Below are positions 34,837 to 43,141 of a stretch of DNA of 64,000 bases, piece after piece. The notes under the pieces are model-generated. The model was not told the origin of the DNA and ran no database searches. It worked only from the letters and a program-made list of their open reading frames with translations. Source of the DNA: Paenibacillus taihuensis (GTDB lineage Bacteria > Bacillota > Bacilli > Paenibacillales > Paenibacillaceae); the NCBI RefSeq assembly GCF_003386535.1, contig NZ_QTTN01000012.1:1-64000 (forward strand). The letters are read 5' to 3'. The position numbers were made by a program, and so were the translations under genes. Each line of letters starts with the position of its first letter. Positions within the stretch are counted from its first letter, which is position 1.

Positions 34837-35682
34837 ATGGAAATGTCAATGCGCAAAAGCAGCAACAGTGCAGCTTTTCGTCTGTTCTATTATGTGTTCA
34901 TGAGTGTATTTTCACTGGTTTACTTCTATCCGATGATCTGGATGCTATTCTCCTCCTTCCGGGGAAATAGCGAGATCTTCAATAAGCCGTTCTCGCTGCC
35001 GGCCAAGGTTGATTTCCATAACTGGTCCAAGGCTTGGCAAATCGGCAAAATGAGCACGTACGTCATGAACAGCGTTATCGTGACGTCCTTGACGGTCGTG
35101 TTCATCCTATTGTTTGCAAGCTTGGCTTCGTTTGCGTTCAGCAAGCTGAAGTTCAAGGGCAGCAAGCTCATGCTGCTGATGTTTGTGTTCGGTCTGTTCA
35201 TGCCGATGCAGTCGTTCTTTATCGCGCAGAATTATATTTTTGATCATCTGCACATCAAGAACACGTACTGGGCGCTTATTCTGCCTTATGTCGGTATGGG
35301 CCTTCCGCTTGCAATCTTCCTTCTTAAAGCTTATCTGGATTCGATCCCGAAAGAGATGATGGAAGCGGCGAACATCGATGGCTGCGGGAATCTGCGGTTG
35401 TTCTGGAGCATCATCATGCCGCTCTTGATTCCAAGCTTGGCGACGGTTGCGATCTTCTCCTCGCTGAACTCATGGAACGAATTGCTGCTCGCGCTGCTCT
35501 ACGTGCAAAGCGATAGCCTGAAGACGATCCCCGTCGGTCTGCTTGCATTCTCGAGCAAGCACGTAACGGATTATAAGCTGCTGTTCTCGGCGCTTACGAT
35601 TATTACAATTCCGATGATCCTGATCTATATCTTCTTCCACAAGCATATCGTAAGCGGACTGACAGAAGGATCCTTAAAATAA
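34837..35682 (+). CDS. ABC sugar importer permease, UgpE/MalG-like
   Basis: This is a partner permease of 281 residues with six helices. The EAA loop reads MEAANIDGCGNLRLFWSIIMP, and the C-terminus HIVSGLTEGSLK is the usual ending of MalG-type subunits (IVxGLTxGAVKG). Together with the preceding subunit and the lipoprotein at 32524 it completes the importer. GAAAGAGGGG lies before the ATG; a second ATG two codons in is also possible. Confidence 0.92.
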   Translation: MEMSMRKSSNSAAFRLFYYVFMSVFSLVYFYPMIWMLFSSFRGNSEIFNKPFSLPAKVDFHNWSKAWQIGKMSTYVMNSVIVTSLTVVFILLFASLASFAFSKLKFKGSKLMLLMFVFGLFMPMQSFFIAQNYIFDHLHIKNTYWALILPYVGMGLPLAIFLLKAYLDSIPKEMMEAANIDGCGNLRLFWSIIMPLLIPSLATVAIFSSLNSWNELLLALLYVQSDSLKTIPVGLLAFSSKHVTDYKLLFSALTIITIPMILIYIFFHKHIVSGLTEGSLK

Positions 35683-35698
35683 GGGAGCTAATGATAGC

Positions 35699-37114
35699 AT
35701 GAAAACAGCGGTTATTCTGGCAGCCGGACTCGGTACGAAAATGTGGCCTTTCGCGGAGGTGAGACCGAAGGCGATGATCCCTGTCGGGACGAAGCCGATC
35801 ATCGCTCATCAGGTGGATTCGCTGATTGAGCTTGGGTTTGCGAGGATTGTCATTGTCGGCGGCAAGCTGCACGGACAAATTCGCAATTACTTCCGCGAGA
35901 ACGGACTGCATTCAGGCGCTGAGCAGGACGCCGAAATTATTGTAGTCGCTGATGAGAAAGGACAAGGAACGGCGATTTCGCTTACAGCCGCGCGCAGCGC
36001 GGTTGGCGGCGAAGGCGCCTTCCTCGTTTTATACGGCGACACGCTTATTGAAACAGCGGACATTAAGCTGCTGATGTCGGCATTCGAAGGACGGTCGGAG
36101 CACGAGCTTGCTGCTGCGCTCGTCAATCCGCTGGAGCAGCAGTCCCCTTCGGATTGGATCTGCTGCAAGCTATCGGAAGACGGACGGAAAATTCGGTATA
36201 TTATGGGACATCCGCGCGGCGACTATACGCACCGATTCTGCGGTTATGCGTTCGACGAGAAGTTCTGGTCCTATGCCAGCAGCAACTCCGGCCTGTTTAC
36301 AAGTGTGCAGGTGGGCATGATGCCGCCGCTCGAAGCGCATCTGGAGATGTCATTGCTCGATTCCATGCATGACGGCTATGCGGTACGGGCGGTTGAGACG
36401 ACAGGAGGCTTCGTCGATCTGGATAAGCCATGGCATATTTTGCTTGCGAATGAGCTTGTTTCGCGCAGGAACTGTGCGAAGCTTACCGAGCATGTGCTAG
36501 CCGAAGGTGCCTCGATTGATCCGAGTGCATCGATCGATGGCTTCGTGCAGTTAGGCGCTCGCAGCCGAATTGGCCGCAATGTCATTATTGAGGGTAACAT
36601 CATTGTTGGCGACGACACCGTGATTGAGAACGGTGCGATCTTAAAGGGCAATCATATCATCGGCAATGACACGTATATCGGCAATTACTGCTTCCTCTCC
36701 GAGGGGACAACGGTGGGCAATAAGTGCGTCATCAACCACTGTGCGGAGCTGGAAGGCGTTATTTTCGATACCGTTTATTTGTACCACTATATGGAGTTTT
36801 ACGGCGTCATCGGCACGGCGACAGATCTTGGCGCTGCAACTGTCTGCGGAACGCTGCGGTTCGACGATGGCCAAACGGCGCATCGCATCAAGGGACGCAA
36901 GGAGACACCTCGCGAGCACAGCGATGCGATCTACTTGGGCGACTTCGTGCGCACGGGCGTTAATGCCATTCTGATGCCCGGCGTGAAGGTCGGCGTCTAC
37001 AGCGTCGTTGGATCGGGCGTCATTCTCGAAGAAGATGTGCCCAACCGGACGATGCTCTATGTGAAGCAGGACCTCGTCCGCAAGGAATGGGGGCCGTCCA
37101 GGTACGGCTGGTAA
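35699..37114 (+). CDS. Sugar-phosphate nucleotidylyltransferase with left-handed beta-helix (GlmU-like)
   Basis: This is a 471-residue two-part protein. The N-terminal nucleotidylyltransferase domain (about 1-240) opens with VILAAGLGTKMWPFAEVRPKAMIPV and has the metal/acceptor block YGDTLIE. The C-terminal hexapeptide-repeat helix (about 255-465) has ASIDPSASIDGFVQLGARSR, IGNDTYIGNYCFL and GVILEEDVPNRTMLYVKQ. The catalytic G-x-G-T-R signature reads GTK here. Known relatives join NTP to sugar-1-phosphates, and GlmU does so with GlcNAc-1-P. In this operon it could feed salvaged amino sugar into a nucleotide-sugar pool. Such an enzyme in a catabolic operon is unusual. Sixteen bp after the permease stop, with GGAG as binding site. 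Confidence 0.85.
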   Translation: MKTAVILAAGLGTKMWPFAEVRPKAMIPVGTKPIIAHQVDSLIELGFARIVIVGGKLHGQIRNYFRENGLHSGAEQDAEIIVVADEKGQGTAISLTAARSAVGGEGAFLVLYGDTLIETADIKLLMSAFEGRSEHELAAALVNPLEQQSPSDWICCKLSEDGRKIRYIMGHPRGDYTHRFCGYAFDEKFWSYASSNSGLFTSVQVGMMPPLEAHLEMSLLDSMHDGYAVRAVETTGGFVDLDKPWHILLANELVSRRNCAKLTEHVLAEGASIDPSASIDGFVQLGARSRIGRNVIIEGNIIVGDDTVIENGAILKGNHIIGNDTYIGNYCFLSEGTTVGNKCVINHCAELEGVIFDTVYLYHYMEFYGVIGTATDLGAATVCGTLRFDDGQTAHRIKGRKETPREHSDAIYLGDFVRTGVNAILMPGVKVGVYSVVGSGVILEEDVPNRTMLYVKQDLVRKEWGPSRYGW

Positions 37115-37207
37115 ATAAGAATAAGCAGGTGGATGGAGAGAGTGCGGAACGCAGGAAACATGAAGCGGGCGCTCTCTTCCTTTTCATTCATCATGGGAGG
37201 CGGCGTA

Positions 37208-38344
37208 ATGGAAGAGTTTAGGTTCGTGCGTGAGGAAGAGCTGGAGGAGGCGGTCAAGCTTGCGGATGAGGTTTTCCTCGCTCCGAATCAAGCATCGATG
37301 GGCGAGGCATTCCCGACTGTTTTCTCCGCCAGCTTGGGTCAGTCCTATGGCTGTTATATCGATGGTCGCCTCGTCAGCTTTATCGGCTTCGTGCCTTCGG
37401 TGATCCGAATTCATGCAGCTGAGCTCGCCGTATATTCGGTGGGAGCGGTATGCACCGATCCGGCTTATCGCGGAAGAGGGTATGCCGGCAAGCTTCTCGG
37501 CTTGCTGGCCGAACATGGCCGCCTGTCAGGCGCCTCGCTTATGCTCGTGTCGGGCGAGGGCGGCTTGTATGAGAAATTCGGCTGCCGAAAGTTCGGCAGC
37601 GTCGAAACGTTTCGGCTCGAAGCAGCCGCCGCGGATCAGATGCTCAGGAGCAGCCGCTCGGCGGGCTATCGGTATCGAACCATGAAACCGACGGATTGGT
37701 TCGACATCCGGAGGCTGGCTCATTCCCGCGGCGTCCGGTTCGAGCAGAGCCTCTGGGATATCGCAGCGCTGCTGAAAGCCGCGCCAACGGCAAGAATAGG
37801 CAGGCTTCAGCCTGAGATATGGGTCGCAGAGAACGAGCGGGGACCAATCGCATTTGCCGTGCTGGCCGTTCCGGGCGATGAGCCGAACGAGTCGAACCAT
37901 GACGAGCCTTCCCTCATCGAATGGGCAGGGGAGCCGGAAGCAGTATTGATGCTGGCGGCTTGCGGCGTACTGGCCGCCCGCTGCAGAATGCTGAACCTAA
38001 CGGTTGAAGCGCATGAAGAAGCGCTCCTCGCCTGTTTGCGGCCGCTGGAGCTGGAATCCAAGAAGGAGCATAACGACGGGACGGCGCTCATCCTGGACTC
38101 AGCCGCTTTGCTTGCGCAGCTGGGGCCGCTGTTCGGCGACGAGCGACCGGCAGCTTATACGGAATCCGACGGTGGCGTCCGATTGGAATGGCAGGGTCAA
38201 GTTTATAGGATGACAGCTGCCGAATTGCTGTCTCTTCTGTTCGACGCGCAGCCGACGGAGCAGCTTCCGGCTTTACTGAAAAAGGCATCGGATGCGATCG
38301 TTCCCATTCCGTTCCCGAAGCCGAATGGATTGAACTTCGTCTAG
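37208..38344 (+). CDS. GNAT acetyltransferase, Eis-like
   Basis: This is a 378-residue protein with an N-terminal GNAT domain (about 1-140: VRIHAAELAVYSVGAVCTDP and YRGRGYAGKLLGLLAEHG carrying the acetyl-CoA loop RGRGYA). A second, weaker GNAT-like region and a C-terminal lipid-carrier-like segment follow, as in the three-domain Eis family of N-acetyltransferases. The acceptor is unknown; an amino sugar is plausible by context. The ATG at 37208 follows GGGAGGCGG. A start at 37133 would put about 25 unrelated residues in front and is rejected. Confidence 0.82.
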   Translation: MEEFRFVREEELEEAVKLADEVFLAPNQASMGEAFPTVFSASLGQSYGCYIDGRLVSFIGFVPSVIRIHAAELAVYSVGAVCTDPAYRGRGYAGKLLGLLAEHGRLSGASLMLVSGEGGLYEKFGCRKFGSVETFRLEAAAADQMLRSSRSAGYRYRTMKPTDWFDIRRLAHSRGVRFEQSLWDIAALLKAAPTARIGRLQPEIWVAENERGPIAFAVLAVPGDEPNESNHDEPSLIEWAGEPEAVLMLAACGVLAARCRMLNLTVEAHEEALLACLRPLELESKKEHNDGTALILDSAALLAQLGPLFGDERPAAYTESDGGVRLEWQGQVYRMTAAELLSLLFDAQPTEQLPALLKKASDAIVPIPFPKPNGLNFV

Positions 38345-38384
38345 GTTCGGCCGGGATCAAATAACATATAGAGGAGCATGACCA

Positions 38385-39386
38385 ATGAAAGTAGTCGTTT
38401 TAGGCTGCGGTTCCATGGGCAGCGTGCATGCCAACGCGTACAGCCGGATGCCGGACGTTACATTGGCGGGAGTTTGCGATACGAACGCCTCGCTAGCCCA
38501 GCGTTTAGCGCTGCAAGCAGGAACGGAGCATTATGAATCGTTTGAACACATGATGGATACGGTGCAGCCAGATGTCATATCCGTGGCGCTCCCTACCCCC
38601 TACCATAAGGAATATGTTCTGAAGGCTGCCGAACGCGGCTGCCACGTGATCTGCGAGAAGCCGATCGCGCCGACGGCGGAGGATGCGGAGGAGATGATTC
38701 AAGCATGCCGCAAGCATGGCGTTCGCTTGTTTATCGGACATGTGGTTCGCTTCTTCCCCGAATATTCGGATGCAGCCAAGCGGGCAAGGAGCGGCGCGAT
38801 CGGCAATGTTGGCGTTGTTCACGCCAAGCGCATCGGCTCTCACCCCGGCGATGTCATTCCATGGTATGCCGATCGCGCGGCTTCAGGCGGCGTCATCATG
38901 GATCTGATGATTCATGACATTGATTACATGCGCGGATTGTTCGGCGACGTGAAATCGGTTTACGCCCTAAACCGGACAGGGCCTTCCATCGATTACGCCC
39001 TTGTCACGCTTAGGTTCCGCGATCACCCTGCCATCGTGCATTTGGAGGGACACTGGGGCTATCCGGGGCCGTTCACGACAGCGGTAGAAATGGCCGGCAG
39101 CTCAGGCGTGGTCCGCTTCGACAGCAGTCTCTCCCGTTCGCTGCATGTTCAGCAAAGCGCTGCCGCAGCGGCGTTGAAAGCGGTGGAAGTGCCGCGCAGC
39201 CCATCCTATCGCAATCCGTATGAGGTGGAATTATCGCATTTCATCGCGTGCATCCGGAGCGGCGAAGAGGCTGCCGTTACGGCTGAGGATGCCAAGAAAG
39301 CCGTAGAGATCGCGATTGCCGCGAAGAAGTCCGCTTCGATCGGACAGCCGGTGCTGCTGGAGCGCGAACACGGGGAGGAGCAATGA
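38385..39386 (+). CDS. Gfo/Idh/MocA oxidoreductase 1
   Basis: This is a 333-residue NAD(P)-dependent oxidoreductase. The Rossmann motif is VVLGCGSMGSVHANAYSRMP at residues 4-23, and the catalytic Lys lies in CEKPIAPTAEDAEEM. The His/Asp active-site region GVIMDLMIHDIDYMRGLFG carries the DxxxH pattern of the family. Such enzymes oxidise or reduce sugars and inositols, and some act by transient oxidation in glycoside cleavage. Three paralogues stand in a row here, with stop-start overlap (ATGA) to the second. Confidence 0.9.
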   Translation: MKVVVLGCGSMGSVHANAYSRMPDVTLAGVCDTNASLAQRLALQAGTEHYESFEHMMDTVQPDVISVALPTPYHKEYVLKAAERGCHVICEKPIAPTAEDAEEMIQACRKHGVRLFIGHVVRFFPEYSDAAKRARSGAIGNVGVVHAKRIGSHPGDVIPWYADRAASGGVIMDLMIHDIDYMRGLFGDVKSVYALNRTGPSIDYALVTLRFRDHPAIVHLEGHWGYPGPFTTAVEMAGSSGVVRFDSSLSRSLHVQQSAAAAALKAVEVPRSPSYRNPYEVELSHFIACIRSGEEAAVTAEDAKKAVEIAIAAKKSASIGQPVLLEREHGEEQ

Positions 39387-39406
39387 AAATGAAAATGAAA
39401 ATGAAA
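39383..39406 (+). repeat. Hexanucleotide repeat (ATGAAA)x4 at a start codon
   Basis: Four perfect ATGAAA units followed by ATGAAC form the first codons of the second oxidoreductase gene. They create five in-frame ATG codons behind one GGGGAGGAG site. Unit loss or gain would not shift the frame but would change start spacing. Confidence 0.9.
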
Positions 39407-40408
39407 ATGAACAAGGAACAGGTGACGGTTGGCTTAATCAGCTTCGCCCACGGTCATGCATACAGTTACGCGAAAGCAATTAGCGGACGATCGGACGTTG
39501 TCATCGCCGGATTTTGGGATGATCACGCAGAACGTTCGCGAGGAGTAGAAGAACAATTGGGAATGCGGGGGTTTGATTCTCTTCAGGCCCTGCTTGCGGA
39601 GGATATCGATGCCGTAATCGTCTGCTCGGAGAACGCGAAGCACGCTTCGTTCACGCGTGCGGCTGCAGCAGCTGGCAAGCATGTGCTGTGCGAGAAGCCG
39701 CTAGGACTCTCGATCTCGGAGATGGAGGGAATGATCCGTGTTTGCGAGGACAATGGCGTACAGCTGATGACAGCTTTTCCTTGCAGGTATATTCCTGCCG
39801 TGGAGGAGGCGAAGAAGGCGATCGACCGGGGGGATATTGGAGAGATCCTTGCTATTAGAGGCACGAACCGGGGCACCATGCCAGGCGGATGGTTTGTCGA
39901 TCCCGCGCTATCCGGAGGCGGTGCAGTGCTCGATCATACCGTTCACGTGATGGACCTGATGAATTGGTTCGTGCAGTCGGAAGTGAAGGATGTCTATGCC
40001 GAGGCAGGGACGCTGTTCCATCCGGAGCTTGAGGTGGAGGATGCGGGGATGGTGCATGTCCGCTTCGCGAACGGCGTCGTTGCTTCGCTTGATCCGAGCT
40101 GGTCGCGTCCGCGTTCCTTCCCGACTTGGGGGGACGTTACGATGGAGATCATCGGCACGGATGGCATCATTAGCATTGACGCGTTCAATCAGAAGAGCGA
40201 AGTCTATGCAGATCCTGCCACGAAGGCGCAATGGTTCTATTGGGGCGATGATATGGATGCGGGGCTCCTGGATGCATTCATTACGGCAATCCGTTCCGGC
40301 GCAGCAGTGCCGATTACGGGCACAGACGGCCTGAAATCGGCTGCCGTTGCGCTTGCAGCGCTTGAATCAGCAAGAAAAGGAACTCCGATTCGCCTAGAAG
40401 GCAATTAG
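39383..40408 (+). CDS. Gfo/Idh/MocA oxidoreductase 2
   Basis: This is a 341-residue paralogue. The N-terminus is an (MK)4 repeat, followed by the dinucleotide fold (VGLISFAHGHAYSYAKAISG), in which the usual GxGxxG glycines are mostly lost. The catalytic Lys is kept in CEKPLGLSISEM, and the active-site histidine lies in GGGAVLDHTVHVMDLMNWF. GGRY-type FPCRYIPAVEEAKKAI follows the EKP block. The true start could be any of the ATG codons at 39383, 39389, 39395, 39401 or 39407; 39383 overlaps the stop of the previous gene. Confidence 0.88.
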   Translation: MKMKMKMKMNKEQVTVGLISFAHGHAYSYAKAISGRSDVVIAGFWDDHAERSRGVEEQLGMRGFDSLQALLAEDIDAVIVCSENAKHASFTRAAAAAGKHVLCEKPLGLSISEMEGMIRVCEDNGVQLMTAFPCRYIPAVEEAKKAIDRGDIGEILAIRGTNRGTMPGGWFVDPALSGGGAVLDHTVHVMDLMNWFVQSEVKDVYAEAGTLFHPELEVEDAGMVHVRFANGVVASLDPSWSRPRSFPTWGDVTMEIIGTDGIISIDAFNQKSEVYADPATKAQWFYWGDDMDAGLLDAFITAIRSGAAVPITGTDGLKSAAVALAALESARKGTPIRLEGN

Positions 40409-40444
40409 AGAAGGCAGTCAAACATCAACGAGGGAGGTCGTGCA

Positions 40445-41641
40445 ATGTCTTACCAACCGCTCCGTCTCGCCATCGTCGGAGGCAACCGGGGGGCACGGTT
40501 CGAGCAAGCGCTTCATGCGCTGGCCGACCGTCTCCAACTGGCTGCCATTTGCGATATTAGCGATGAAGTGACTCAAGCATGGAAAGAGAAGTTTCCATGG
40601 ATTCGAACCTATCGCAGCTATGAGCTCATGCTGCTGGATCTGGATATCGACGCCGTCTTCCTGGCAAGTCCGATGCTGCTGCATGCGAAGCAAGCTATCG
40701 CTGCCCTTGATGCAGGGAAGCACGTACTATCCGAGGTGATTGCGGCGCATACGCTGGAGGATTGCTGGGAGCTTGTCGAGAAGGTGGAGAAGACCGGCTT
40801 GACCTACATGATGGCCGAGAATTATTGCTTCTCTCGCTCGAATCTGGCTGTTAAATATATGGCCGAGCAAGGGATGTTCGGCGAGATTACGTATTTGGAA
40901 GGCGGCTATTTCCATGAATTGCGGACCAGCGTTCATAAGCCGGACGGTTCGCTGACATGGCGCGGCGAGCTTCATCATACGTATAACGGACTGAACTATC
41001 CGACACATTCCATTGGCCCGATTTCCCACTGGCTTGGACTGAACAGGGACGGCGGGGACCGTATGAAGACCATGTCGACGTTCGCATCTAACTCGCGTTC
41101 CTTGCAGGCTTACTTTCAGGAAAGGTTCGGGAAGGATCACCTCGGTTCGCAGCCAGGCTACTGGAAGCAGGGAGATTCGGCTGTCACGAACATAGTCACC
41201 GAGAAAGGCGTCCTGATCACGTTGCGCGTGGACTGGACATCTGTCCGTCCGCACAATATGCGCCATTACGTTGTACAAGGAACAGAAGGGGCATATTTGT
41301 CCAGACGCCATGAACAAGAGGACGATCTGGTCTGGTTTAACGGACGTTCCAAGCAAGGCGAGGTCGAGGAACAGTGGGAGCCTCTCGCCAAGTATCAGCC
41401 GGAATTCGACCATCCTACTTGGAAGAAGTGGGAAGATAAAGCGCAGAGCTTCAGGCACGGCGGCGGGGATTTCTTCATTCTGGAGGAGTTCGTTTCTGCC
41501 ATTGAGGAACGGAGACAGCCGCTTGTCGATGTGTACGATGCCGTGACGTGGAGCAGCATCTTCCCGTTGTCGATGCAATCGCAAGCCAGCGGCGGACAGC
41601 CCGTAGCCTTTCCGGAATTCCGCAGGAATGGGGCGGAGTGA
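40445..41641 (+). CDS. Gfo/Idh/MocA oxidoreductase 3 (altered EKP motif)
   Basis: This is a 398-residue paralogue. The fold is recognisable from LRLAIVGGNRGARFEQALHA, AVFLASPMLLHAKQAIAAL and EGGYFHELRTSVHKPDG onward. Where relatives have E-K-P, this protein reads HVLSEVIAAHT, so the Lys that usually contacts cofactor and substrate is missing. MMAENYCFSRSNLAVKYM follows, typical of a sub-branch of this family in Paenibacillus. It may have a shifted chemistry or a non-catalytic role. GGGAGG lies ten bases before the ATG. Its stop is two bases before the next start. Confidence 0.85.
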   Translation: MSYQPLRLAIVGGNRGARFEQALHALADRLQLAAICDISDEVTQAWKEKFPWIRTYRSYELMLLDLDIDAVFLASPMLLHAKQAIAALDAGKHVLSEVIAAHTLEDCWELVEKVEKTGLTYMMAENYCFSRSNLAVKYMAEQGMFGEITYLEGGYFHELRTSVHKPDGSLTWRGELHHTYNGLNYPTHSIGPISHWLGLNRDGGDRMKTMSTFASNSRSLQAYFQERFGKDHLGSQPGYWKQGDSAVTNIVTEKGVLITLRVDWTSVRPHNMRHYVVQGTEGAYLSRRHEQEDDLVWFNGRSKQGEVEEQWEPLAKYQPEFDHPTWKKWEDKAQSFRHGGGDFFILEEFVSAIEERRQPLVDVYDAVTWSSIFPLSMQSQASGGQPVAFPEFRRNGAE

Positions 41642-41643
41642 TC

Positions 41644-43047
41644 ATGACCGATGAGAGAAAGCTGCCTCAGCTCGTGATGCGACTCGCAAACTTGGCTTCG
41701 TTGCCTGCGCTGGAGCTGCCAGCGGGCTATCATTTACGGCATTTCGAGCCTGGCGACGAGCTGCATTGGGAGGCGATCGTGGAGAAATCCTTCGGCTGGA
41801 GCCGCGATTTCGGGCGCCGAATCGCTTCGCATCCCTACTATCAGCCGGAGCGTGTCCTGTTCATCTGCGACCAGGAGAAGCCGGTCGCAACGGCATGCGC
41901 GTGGGAGGAGCCGCAATGGGAAGCGGATTGCGGCTATCTCCATATGGTAGGCGTAGACCCTGCCTATGGCGGCCGCGGTCTTGGATATTCCGTCAGCCTT
42001 GCGGCGCTGCATCGCATGAGGGAAGAGGGCAAGCGGCATGCCGTGCTGGAGACGGATGATTTTCGCTTATCCGCCATTCATATCTATCTGAAGCTGGGCT
42101 ATGTGCCTGCGTATGAGGGATCCGAGCTGGAAGAAAGATGGCGGCAGGTGCATGATAAGCTGAATATCCCGTTCATCCCGCGTCCGGGTGTCCAAGCTGC
42201 CACGAAGCCGGGCAAGCCGGACAAACCGAATGAGGACGCGCTCGTTCTGAACGAGCGGCATCGGATATACGGTGTCATCGACGGGGTTTCTTCGATGACC
42301 GGCTACTGCGATGCAGATGGCAGTACCGGCGGTTGGATTGCCGCGCAGCTGCTTGCTCGGGAGCTTGGAGCGGACACGCCGCAGCTTGAACTGAGAGAGG
42401 CTGTGCTGAGGGCGAATTCGCAGCTGATGCAGCGCATGGATGAGGTTGGCGTCGATACATCCGAGAAATGGAAACGCTGGGGCGCGGTATTCGCTGTCGT
42501 GAAGGTTCATGCCAGCTACTTCGAGTATGTGCAGAGCGGCGATTGCATGCTGTTCGCGCGTTACCGCGACGGTAGCATCCGGGTAATGAGCCGCAATCAG
42601 GTTGCAGGCTTCGATCACCAATCGTTGACGGCTCTACGGGAATTGAAGGAATCGGGAACGCTGACGGAGGAAGAAATCAGCCTCCGCATGAAGCCGATCG
42701 CAATCGGCAACCGCAATCTGGCCAATATGCCTGGTGGGTACTCTGTCATGAACGGAGATCCCGCGCTTGCTTCGCTCATGGAGTACGGCCATATCTCGCT
42801 TGCAAACGTGCAGCGGATTTACGCTGTCTCCGACGGCATGTTCCATTTCATCGAGAATGACGAGGATCCCCGCAAGTGGGAGAAGTTTCTGAATGAGCTG
42901 GACGTGCAGGGAATTAAAGCCTACATGGAGCGGCTCGTTGAAGAGGAAGAGCTTGATCCGCTCTGCGAGAAGTATCCGCGCCATAAGAAATCGGATGACA
43001 AGTCCGCGGTTATCGTCGAGCTCGCGCGAATCAACTCGTCTGTATAG
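41644..43047 (+). CDS. GNAT acetyltransferase fused to a PP2C-type protein phosphatase
   Basis: This is a 467-residue two-domain protein. Residues 1-175 form a GNAT domain (YLHMVGVDPAYGGRGLGYSVS with the acetyl-CoA loop GGRGLG at 109-114, then IHIYLKLGYVPAYE). After a Pro/Lys-rich hinge (180-194), residues 195-460 form a PP2C phosphatase: NED at 196-198, VIDGVSS at 211-217, QSGD at 298-301, AVSDGMF at 394-400 and DDKSAVIV at 451-458. Together these supply the metal-binding aspartates. PP2C enzymes remove phosphate from Ser/Thr. I do not know this fusion as a described family. GGAG lies before the ATG at 41644, two bases after the previous stop. Upstream in-frame ATG codons lie inside the previous gene and are rejected. 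Confidence 0.85.
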   Translation: MTDERKLPQLVMRLANLASLPALELPAGYHLRHFEPGDELHWEAIVEKSFGWSRDFGRRIASHPYYQPERVLFICDQEKPVATACAWEEPQWEADCGYLHMVGVDPAYGGRGLGYSVSLAALHRMREEGKRHAVLETDDFRLSAIHIYLKLGYVPAYEGSELEERWRQVHDKLNIPFIPRPGVQAATKPGKPDKPNEDALVLNERHRIYGVIDGVSSMTGYCDADGSTGGWIAAQLLARELGADTPQLELREAVLRANSQLMQRMDEVGVDTSEKWKRWGAVFAVVKVHASYFEYVQSGDCMLFARYRDGSIRVMSRNQVAGFDHQSLTALRELKESGTLTEEEISLRMKPIAIGNRNLANMPGGYSVMNGDPALASLMEYGHISLANVQRIYAVSDGMFHFIENDEDPRKWEKFLNELDVQGIKAYMERLVEEEELDPLCEKYPRHKKSDDKSAVIVELARINSSV

Positions 43048-43141
43048 CTGCAATCAATCAAGTATTCTAGAAAATATTCTTGCTCGGCGATGACCTTATA
43101 GGTTTTCGTCCGGGCATTCTTTATAGAGAGAGGGGAATGGC

